From Gammaproteobacteria bacterium (GTDB taxonomy: Bacteria > Pseudomonadota > Gammaproteobacteria > Pseudomonadales > Azotimanducaceae), in assembly GCA_027293665.1 (NCBI GenBank), contig JAPUFN010000451.1, positions 1-5,037 of the forward strand: a stretch of 5,037 bases of DNA. The letters run 5' to 3'. The notes under the pieces are model-generated. The model was given only the letters and a program-made list of their open reading frames with translations. It did not search any database and was not told the DNA's origin. A program made the position numbers and the translations under genes. The stretch's first letter is position 1; every line of letters begins with the position of its first letter. This document shows, piece by piece, positions 1 to 5,037 of this stretch.

Positions 1-795
1 TGGCATCATCTGTTCGACCCCCAGGTAGCGGTCGTACATTGTCTCGCCGTCGATTCGGAAATTACCGAAATCCGGCAACGTTCCAACATAGGGATGACCT
101 GTTTCCTGCATCACTGCCATGAGCCAGCCAGCGTCGCTGGACATTCCACCGTGATTTTCTACCAGAATGTAAATGTTCCTCGCGGCGGCATAATCGGCGA
201 GCCTGGATAGGCCTTCTGCCACGAGTGACTGCTGGTCCTCTATCGGGCCTTCACTGTAGGCGTTGACCCGTACCGCATGACAGCCAAGATAAGCAGCGGC
301 ATCAACCCAGGGTTTGTGGCGCTCGATTACAGCCTGGCGTTCAACGGCATCCGGATGGCCCATCGCACCCAGAGCGTCACACATGATCAGGAGGCTTTTC
401 ACCTCATTGGCATCGGCGTTGGCTTTAAGCCGTTGCAGATAGCGGGCGTCCGCGCCATGACCAAAGAAAAATGTATTCACGTATTCCACCGCACCGAGAG
501 AGAAAGATTCGCGGGCGATTCTCGGGAAATCCAGCGGATCGAGATCGCCTTGCAACACGGCGTCTGGATCTGCCTGCAGGGCGCTTGCGAACTTCGCGAA
601 ACCCTGTGAGAGGCTCGCGCCAAAAAAGCTGCGGTGCAAAGACCATTGTGCAAGTGAGATCTCGAAAAGATAGTCTGATTGCATCGCCTGGCTCCGAGCG
701 ATCACTGGCAGCATGACGGCAGACACAGCCGCTGTAGCGGCAGACAGCGTCCACTGCGAAAAGCGGCGCCGGGAAAGACTGGTACGGAAATTCAT
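1..795 (-). CDS. Tat-exported sugar phosphate isomerase/epimerase-like TIM-barrel protein (3' end outside window)
   Basis: The reading frame is open from an ATG at 795-793 to the left edge (265 codons), so the C-terminus is missing. The N-terminus is a twin-arginine signal: SRRRFSQW at residues 8-15, a hydrophobic stretch at about 17-33, and a plausible signal peptidase site after A37 (S-Q-A). The mature part starts with ISLAQWSLHR (46-55), typical of the first strand of xylose-isomerase-like TIM barrels (AP endonuclease family 2 fold). Further on are AVEYVN, VENHGG (E213, H215) and TLPDFGN (D242). E213 and D242 are the expected metal-binding acids of this fold; later ligands lie off the window. 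Family members are usually around 300 residues, so a few dozen residues are probably missing. The signal predicts a periplasmic location, and the substrate cannot be told. An in-frame GTG at 810-808 is an alternative start; neither start has a strong Shine-Dalgarno. The gene is divergent from cnoX and has no obvious link to the kinase cassette. Confidence 0.88.
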   Translation of the reverse strand, partial: MNFRTSLSRRRFSQWTLSAATAAVSAVMLPVIARSQAMQSDYLFEISLAQWSLHRSFFGASLSQGFAKFASALQADPDAVLQGDLDPLDFPRIARESFSLGAVEYVNTFFFGHGADARYLQRLKANADANEVKSLLIMCDALGAMGHPDAVERQAVIERHKPWVDAAAYLGCHAVRVNAYSEGPIEDQQSLVAEGLSRLADYAAARNIYILVENHGGMSSDAGWLMAVMQETGHPYVGTLPDFGNFRIDGETMYDRYLGVEQMMP

Positions 796-919
796 CGCGA
801 AATTTTCCACGATGGAGAGTATGCCACAGTCCGGAACAACCTCTGGGTCGCGAGTACGCAACCTGTGAGCGTAACTGTAGTAGAATCTCGCGCCGGTTGG
901 AGTATCACCAGAAAAATTT
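796..919. promoter_or_regulatory. Divergent intergenic region with a weak candidate promoter for cnoX
   Basis: These 124 bases separate two head-to-head genes and must hold the start signals for both. On the plus strand TAGAAT (881-886) resembles a -10 box, but no good -35 hexamer lies 16-18 bases upstream. A short perfect inverted repeat, TACGC (855-859) and GCGTA (869-873) with a 9-base centre, sits just upstream of that -10 and could be an operator or chance. A GGAG (899-902) is the nearest Shine-Dalgarno-like sequence to the cnoX ATG, with a long 17-base spacer. I could not identify a convincing promoter for the minus-strand gene. Confidence 0.3.
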
Positions 920-1774
920 ATGAACGATCAGAATTTCGTATTTGCAGTTACGTCACAGACGTTCCAGGCACAGGTCATCGACAGGTCTCAGCAACTGCCG
1001 GTAATCGTTCTATTCTGGGCGGAGCAGGCCGCACCCGCCGCCGAGGCTCGCAGCACGCTTGAACGTCTCGTCGGCCAATACCAGGGCAAGGTTGTACTCG
1101 CGTTAGTAGACGTCGCAGAAGATCAGGGTCTCGCCCAGCAACTTCGAGTTACCGGTTTGCCAAGTATTCGCGTCGTGAAAGACGGTCAGCTCGTCGAGCA
1201 GCTCGAGGGTCCGCAGGCGGAGGCAACTCTTACCGCATTGCTCCATAAGCTGACGCAGAGCTCTGGCGATCTGCTGCGCGATCAGCTTGCCGAACTGTTG
1301 GCCGCAGAAGATTTCAGCCGCGCGCTGGAAATCCTGCAGCAGGCAATAAAGGAAGAGCCGCAAAACCAGACCTTTCGCGTGGAACTTGCGGACGTGCTGG
1401 TGCAGCAGGGTGAACTCATTGATGCCAGGCAAGTGCTCGCAGCGATCCCGGAAGAAACGCCAGACCGACAGCGCCCCGAATATCGACTGGCCATTGCCGA
1501 AGAAGCGGCCGAACTGCCCGATGCAAAGACGCTTGCGCTCGCTTGTGAAGCCGAGCCGGACAACCTCGAGCTGTGTTACCAGCTGGCAATCGTGCTGGCG
1601 AATGCACGTGAGTTCCAGACAGCACTCGACCATGCTATGTCCATACTCCAACGAGATCGTGAGTTTATGGATGACGTTGGACGCACCACGATGATCCGCA
1701 TTTTTGCGATCCTGGGTAAAGGCTCGGAGCTCACCGGGCAGTATCGGCGGCGCATGTTCAACTTCATGCACTGA
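920..1774 (+). CDS. cnoX: CnoX (YbbN) chaperedoxin: thioredoxin-like domain plus TPR domain, cysteine-less in the Trx domain
   Basis: The 284-residue product matches E. coli CnoX in length and layout as I recall it. A thioredoxin fold spans about residues 5-110, followed by a TPR-like helical domain to the end. In E. coli, CnoX is a cytoplasmic holdase that protects unfolding proteins under oxidative (HOCl) stress and hands them to GroEL/ES. Visible landmarks are FWAEQAAPA (32-40) where thioredoxin has its active site, the cis-proline P81 in TGLPS, the NG-like turn KDGQ (87-90), the EGPQAE motif (96-101), and a C-terminal YRRRMFNFMH (275-284) that parallels the E. coli GroEL-contacting tail. 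Positions equal to E. coli S35, C38 and C63 are A37, A40 and V65, so the domain has no cysteine; the only two (C209, C219) are in the TPR part. The ATG at 920 is the only usable start, because the frame closes upstream at a TAG (881-883) with no other start codon between. A 108-base gap follows before the FHA gene. Confidence 0.88.
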   Translation: MNDQNFVFAVTSQTFQAQVIDRSQQLPVIVLFWAEQAAPAAEARSTLERLVGQYQGKVVLALVDVAEDQGLAQQLRVTGLPSIRVVKDGQLVEQLEGPQAEATLTALLHKLTQSSGDLLRDQLAELLAAEDFSRALEILQQAIKEEPQNQTFRVELADVLVQQGELIDARQVLAAIPEETPDRQRPEYRLAIAEEAAELPDAKTLALACEAEPDNLELCYQLAIVLANAREFQTALDHAMSILQRDREFMDDVGRTTMIRIFAILGKGSELTGQYRRRMFNFMH

Positions 1775-1882
1775 TTCCCCCGTAACCCGACAGTTTGTGA
1801 CCTGCATCCCATCCCGGGCGCATGGCCTCACCTATCCTTGGTTGGTAACCCACGTTGGACCCCAAGGGGAAGGCGCTGCGAC
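1775..1882 (+). promoter_or_regulatory. Leader of the FHA-PP2C-kinase cassette: ribosome binding site and possible hairpin
   Basis: This 108-base gap contains a strong purine-rich Shine-Dalgarno, AAGGGGAAGG (1864-1873), about 9 bases before the ATG at 1883. It decides the FHA start over an in-frame upstream TTG at 1838. A 6-base inverted repeat, CCTTGG (1836-1841) with CCAAGG (1862-1867), would place part of this Shine-Dalgarno in a stem. I found no clear sigma-70 promoter and no intrinsic terminator (no GC-rich stem followed by a T run) after cnoX, so read-through from cnoX is possible. Confidence 0.4.
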
Positions 1883-2212
1883 ATGGACGCGCATGAAGCT
1901 TCACAACTTGTGCTTGATTGGCACGACTGTCATCTCGTTTTGGCCGCCGAAGAACCCGTAGTCCTCGGGACTGGTGATGACGTGGATCTCATCGTCGAAC
2001 GCGAATATGCGTCTCGCAATCACGCCAGAATCGAGCGCCGCAACCAGGCTTTCGTGCTGGTTGATCACAGTACTAATGGCACATTCGTGCAGACCGAAGA
2101 TGAACGATTGACGTTTATCCGGCGTGGCGAACTCAGGCTCTGGGGTGACGGTTGGATCAGCCTGGGCGAACCCCTCACTCCACAAACTGCTGTGCGCTTC
2201 CGGCATACATGA
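1883..2212 (+). CDS. Small stand-alone FHA domain protein (phosphothreonine reader)
   Basis: The 109-residue product is almost entirely one forkhead-associated domain, a beta-sandwich that binds phosphothreonine peptides. Visible hallmarks are VVLGTGDDVDLIV (26-38) at the first conserved loop, ASRNHARIE (43-51) matching the S-R-x-H signature, and DHSTNGTFV (61-69) matching the S-T-N-G-T-F loop. The last part, RRGELRLWGDGWISLG (80-95), resembles the end of small FHA domains fused to or placed beside bacterial nucleotide cyclases and kinases. The usual G-R of the first loop is G29-T30, so one phosphate-contacting arginine is missing. There is no signal peptide or membrane helix, so it is predicted cytoplasmic. 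Start at 1883 is chosen because of the Shine-Dalgarno at 1864-1873. The stop codon overlaps the phosphatase start (ATGA), so FHA and phosphatase are very probably translationally coupled. The likely partner is the autophosphorylated kinase encoded two genes downstream, which is an inference from context. Confidence 0.87.
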   Translation: MDAHEASQLVLDWHDCHLVLAAEEPVVLGTGDDVDLIVEREYASRNHARIERRNQAFVLVDHSTNGTFVQTEDERLTFIRRGELRLWGDGWISLGEPLTPQTAVRFRHT

Positions 2213-2940
2213 TGGACGAGAACATGTCGACCAACTGGCGCAGCGTCGAACAGACCCACCGTGGGAAAAGACGTAAGAACAACGAAGATGCCGTTTTGAG
2301 CCGACCGGATGTCGGCTTGTGGGCGGTCGCCGATGGGATGGGCGGTCACCAGGCAGGAGACGTCGCCAGCCAGGCGATTACCAATGCGCTCGCCGGTGTG
2401 CGGATGGCGGGACCCCTGGCCGAGGACGTGGATGCCATCGAGGATGCGCTGCTGGAAGTCAACGACAAGCTGCGACAGCACGCCCGGACCCAGTGTCAGG
2501 GTGGAACCGTCGGCAGCACGGTAGTGACGCTGGTCGTAGAAGAAGACAAAGGCGTGGTGTTGTGGGCTGGTGACAGTCGGCTCTACAGACTGCGCGGCGG
2601 GCGTCTGGAACAAGTTACCAGAGACCACAACCCGGTTTCTGATCTCCTCGATTCGGGCGCGGTGACCGAAGCCGACGTCGTTGCAGCGGATACGAATATC
2701 ATTACGAGAGCCGTTGGTGGCCAGCCTGAATTGAACCTCGATGTCGCGGTGTTCGATGTTGCAGAACAGGATACTTATCTCCTGTGCAGCGACGGCTTGT
2801 ATCGAGAGTTGGCAGATTCTGATCTGCTCGAAGAACTGGGTGGCGAAGTCCTGCAGGACATCGCGACAAGGCTGCTGGAACTCTGTCTGCTCGGTGCAGC
2901 ACGCGACAACGTTTCTTTCGTGGTAGCGCGCCAGCAATAG
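2209..2940 (+). CDS. PP2C-family (PPM) Ser/Thr protein phosphatase
   Basis: The 243-residue product is a single PP2C domain of the short bacterial type (PppA/Stp/PrpC-like), a metal-dependent phosphatase that removes phosphate from Ser/Thr. The motifs appear in order and look intact: RKNNED (22-27), VADGMGGHQAG (40-50) with metal ligand D42, GST (102-104), AGDSRLYRLR (120-129) with D122, TRDHN (137-141), ITRAVGG, CSDGLY (193-198) with D195, and RDNVSF (232-237) with D233. All expected metal-binding aspartates are present, so it should be active. No signal or membrane segment is seen, so it is cytoplasmic. The start is uncertain among ATGs at 2209, 2212 and 2224. I chose 2209, which overlaps the FHA stop as ATGA; there is no clear Shine-Dalgarno for it, as expected for coupled translation. 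It sits between the FHA and kinase genes and presumably reverses the kinase's phosphorylation. Confidence 0.93.
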   Translation: MMDENMSTNWRSVEQTHRGKRRKNNEDAVLSRPDVGLWAVADGMGGHQAGDVASQAITNALAGVRMAGPLAEDVDAIEDALLEVNDKLRQHARTQCQGGTVGSTVVTLVVEEDKGVVLWAGDSRLYRLRGGRLEQVTRDHNPVSDLLDSGAVTEADVVAADTNIITRAVGGQPELNLDVAVFDVAEQDTYLLCSDGLYRELADSDLLEELGGEVLQDIATRLLELCLLGAARDNVSFVVARQQ

Positions 2941-2942
2941 TC

Positions 2943-5037
2943 ATGAAGGATATCAGTCAACAGGACGTGACGGTACTGCGCACGGATACCAGCGTCTCGA
3001 ACAGCTGGTCGACAGGCTCATCGAGTGGGGAAGCCGATCCACCTCGCGTGTTGAAACAACGCTTCGTGCTCGACGAAAAACTCGGCAGCGGTGGTATGGG
3101 CACAGTGTTTCGAGCCAAGGACTTGAGGAAAGTCGAGGCGCGAGACCGGCACCCGTTTCTTGCAGTCAAAGTGCTCAACAACGATTTTCGCGAACATCCC
3201 GAAGCGTTCATCGCCCTGCAGAGGGAAGCTGCGAAATCCCAGACACTTTCTCATTCGAACATCGTTTCCATATTTGATTTTGACAAGGACGGCGACGTTC
3301 CGTTTATCACGATGGAACTGCTGGAAGGCCAGGAGTTGGCGCAGCTGTTACGCGCCTACCCCGGGGGGCTGCCTGAGCAGATGGCATGGGAGATCATCGA
3401 AGGTATGTGCGGCGGGCTGCGGCACGCGCACGAAGCCGGCATCGTTCATGCTGACTTCAAGCCCGGAAACGTATTCATCTCGCCGCAGAATGCGCCCAAG
3501 ATTCTCGATTTCGGTATCGCGCGTGCCGTCCATCTCACGGAAGCCGAGGGCGAGGATACTTTGTTTGATCCGGCACGGCTGGCCGCGTTGACGCCTGCTT
3601 ATGCAAGCCGGGAGATGCTCAACGGCGACACCCCGGAAACCCGTGATGATCTCTACTCACTGGGCATCGTTATTTATCTCATTCTCACGGGGCACCACCC
3701 GTACGGGCGGCTCTCCGCCGATGAAGCCGCGCGTGATGACCTGAAGCCTGAAAAGCCCAGACAGCTCTCTCGGCGTCAATGGAGCGTGCTCAGAGCTTGC
3801 TTGCAATTCAATCGCTCTGAGCGTCCCGCAGATGTCGCGGAGGTACAGAAGTTTTTACTCGAGCCCTCGCCATGGCGTTCTCGGATCTCGCTGGTCGCTG
3901 CGCTGGCTGTCGCGGTGGCATTCGCTTTGAACTATTACATACAGGATGCCGATCTGAGCGAGGTGAAGCAGGAAGTCAGGCAGACCACCCTGCTTGATTC
4001 GCAGGTTGCCAGGATCGCACAGTTGCTGGATAAACCGGCCATGAACGTTGCCTGGGAGCAGTCACTGCGGCAGGAACTGCTGGTGCTTCGACAGCTCGAA
4101 GGTTCGCAGGCGGCGGCAGACGGATTGTTGAAGCAAACGCGCGAAATTTACCGTGTGAAGATTGCGAACACGAAACAGTTGCGAGTGGCGCTGGATCTGT
4201 TGCGGCGTGGTAGTGAGTTCACGGATATGCCGAGGGCACGAGCGTTATTGCAGGTCCGGGCGTTTGCGAAAATCCAGATCCTGCTGGACAGTGATAACAG
4301 TGATGAGCGCTGGTTGGCACAGTTGCGTAGTGAAATCGCTGCGATGGATGACGCCTTTCCAGACAGCCCGAATATTGCCGAGTTGAGGCTTGACGTTGCA
4401 GACGTCCTTGAAGGTGCCGTCAGAGAGAGCGTGCTGTACGACAAGTTTTCACACGCCAAAAACATATTGGATGAACTCGAACCTATACTTTTCGACGCAC
4501 AGAGCCTCGAAGATCTCCGACGATATACAGCGGCCGGGAAGGAACGGCTCCTGGCTGCTGAGCTGGTGCGGGATACTGCTGAGCGCAGGCAGCGGTTTGC
4601 CGAACAGCTTGATTTGCTTCTGGATGAGTCCTGTCTACGACTGGATCTCAATGCTGTCGCCGGTGCCCAACAGCAGTGGCTTGCGGTGGATCCGCAAGCG
4701 GCAGTGCTCGCCAGACAGAAAATATCTGAGCGTGTTGGCACCTGCATCGGGCAACTAGCGCAGCTTGATCGGGACCGGGTGATGGTTGTACGAAACCTCG
4801 TGGTGCAACTGTTCGGCGACGAAATGCTTGCAGAAGCGCAAGTGGTGCTCGATCCCTGCGCACTTAATTACCTGGTTGGAAACGGGGCGCTCAGCGGCCG
4901 TCAGGGTTATTGCGCGGACCGTCTATCTGATGATGTGTTGGGTCCGCGGCTTGTTGTGGTTCCTGCCGCCAGCGGAGAAGGTCGGTTTGCGATGACAAAA
5001 CATGAGATCAGCTGGTCTCAGATCGCCGCTTTCTGTG
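2943..5037 (+). CDS. Transmembrane Ser/Thr protein kinase with extracytoplasmic stalk and start of an FGE-sulfatase/SUMF1-like domain (3' end outside window)
   Basis: The frame is open for 698 codons to the right edge. Residues about 42-305 form a Hanks-type kinase: glycine loop GSGGMGTV (48-55), VAIK-type lysine K76, helix-C E95, catalytic loop HADFKPGN (169-176) with D171, K173 and N176, DFG at 189-191, TPAYASREM (217-225) in place of the APE region, and DDLYSLG (235-241). The catalytic residues are complete; HAD instead of HRD makes it a non-RD kinase. A 19-residue hydrophobic segment (315-333) with arginines just before it predicts one membrane helix, kinase inside. Residues 334-560 are charged, Leu/Gln/Glu-rich and apparently all helical, with no cysteine. 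C564, C601, C639 and C657 follow. GPRLVVVPA (667-675) and FAMTKHEISWSQIAAFC (682-698) match the opening of FGE-sulfatase/SUMF1-like domains, but the rest is missing. The first 40 residues are rich in Ser/Thr. The ATG is 2 bases after the phosphatase stop and has no Shine-Dalgarno, suggesting coupled translation. It resembles PpkA of type VI systems fused to a TagR-like domain. Confidence 0.9.
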   Translation, partial: MKDISQQDVTVLRTDTSVSNSWSTGSSSGEADPPRVLKQRFVLDEKLGSGGMGTVFRAKDLRKVEARDRHPFLAVKVLNNDFREHPEAFIALQREAAKSQTLSHSNIVSIFDFDKDGDVPFITMELLEGQELAQLLRAYPGGLPEQMAWEIIEGMCGGLRHAHEAGIVHADFKPGNVFISPQNAPKILDFGIARAVHLTEAEGEDTLFDPARLAALTPAYASREMLNGDTPETRDDLYSLGIVIYLILTGHHPYGRLSADEAARDDLKPEKPRQLSRRQWSVLRACLQFNRSERPADVAEVQKFLLEPSPWRSRISLVAALAVAVAFALNYYIQDADLSEVKQEVRQTTLLDSQVARIAQLLDKPAMNVAWEQSLRQELLVLRQLEGSQAAADGLLKQTREIYRVKIANTKQLRVALDLLRRGSEFTDMPRARALLQVRAFAKIQILLDSDNSDERWLAQLRSEIAAMDDAFPDSPNIAELRLDVADVLEGAVRESVLYDKFSHAKNILDELEPILFDAQSLEDLRRYTAAGKERLLAAELVRDTAERRQRFAEQLDLLLDESCLRLDLNAVAGAQQQWLAVDPQAAVLARQKISERVGTCIGQLAQLDRDRVMVVRNLVVQLFGDEMLAEAQVVLDPCALNYLVGNGALSGRQGYCADRLSDDVLGPRLVVVPAASGEGRFAMTKHEISWSQIAAFC

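Noticed and set aside
277..609. Plus-strand open frame of 110 codons within the TIM-barrel gene
   Set aside because: The minus-strand frame has a Tat signal and conserved metal-site motifs across this region; the plus-strand translation has none.
679..1062. Plus-strand frame spanning the divergent intergenic region into cnoX
   Set aside because: It overlaps the Tat signal region of the minus-strand gene and the start of cnoX in another frame, with no ribosome binding site or domain.
1752..1769. Hairpin GCATG...CATGC at the end of cnoX as a possible terminator
   Set aside because: Only 5 bp, inside the coding region, and not followed by a T run.
1103..1831. Minus-strand open frame of 242 codons opposite cnoX
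   Set aside because: It overlaps a well-supported cnoX gene completely and has no recognisable motif.
1838..1882. Upstream TTG start for the FHA gene adding 15 residues
   Set aside because: The extra residues are not part of the FHA fold, and the ATG at 1883 has a strong Shine-Dalgarno at proper spacing that lies within the would-be extension.
2065..2937. Long minus-strand open frame (290 codons) opposite the phosphatase gene
   Set aside because: It is antisense to a PP2C gene with every family motif intact, and its translation shows no recognisable domain. It is a codon-bias shadow.
3160..3591. Plus-strand open frame of 143 codons in another frame inside the kinase domain
   Set aside because: The kinase frame carries all catalytic motifs through this stretch; the alternative frame is Ser/Arg-rich and lacks any domain.
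4148..4747. Minus-strand open frame of 199 codons opposite the kinase stalk
   Set aside because: The product is a Ser/Arg/Ala-rich low-complexity sequence typical of the antisense of helical GC-rich genes, and the plus-strand kinase frame is continuous across it.

Overview
The window looks like chromosomal DNA of a free-living gammaproteobacterium. It is moderately GC-rich by eye, tightly packed with genes, carries a thioredoxin/TPR protein that aligns end to end with E. coli CnoX, and holds a Tat-exported TIM-barrel protein of a kind common in environmental bacteria. I cannot name the genus. No tRNA, rRNA, insertion sequence, CRISPR array or phage gene was seen.

Layout. Positions 1-795 (minus strand, cut by the left edge) encode most of a Tat-signal xylose-isomerase-like TIM-barrel protein. 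A 124-bp divergent intergenic region (796-919) separates it from cnoX (920-1774, plus strand). After a 108-bp gap (1775-1882) with a clear ribosome binding site comes a compact three-gene cassette: a stand-alone FHA domain protein (1883-2212), a PP2C-type protein phosphatase (2209-2940, overlapping the FHA stop by 4 bases), and a large Ser/Thr protein kinase (2943 to beyond the right edge, 2 bases after the phosphatase stop). The kinase has an N-terminal catalytic domain, one transmembrane helix, a long helical and presumably periplasmic stalk with a small cysteine cluster, and the first residues of what appears to be an FGE-sulfatase/SUMF1-like domain. The TIM-barrel and kinase genes are both open at the window edges.

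How the genes may work together. Kinase, phosphatase and phosphothreonine-reader domain form a complete write/erase/read circuit, probably driven by an extracytoplasmic signal sensed by the C-terminal half of the kinase. The parts list (PpkA-like kinase, PppA-like phosphatase, FHA reader, TagR-like FGE domain) matches the threonine phosphorylation pathway that controls type VI secretion in Pseudomonas aeruginosa. Here the FGE-like module is fused to the kinase, and no secretion gene is visible. This cassette is the most interesting part of the window. A second notable point is that CnoX has lost every cysteine position used for redox chemistry in its thioredoxin domain, which suggests a purely structural chaperone role.
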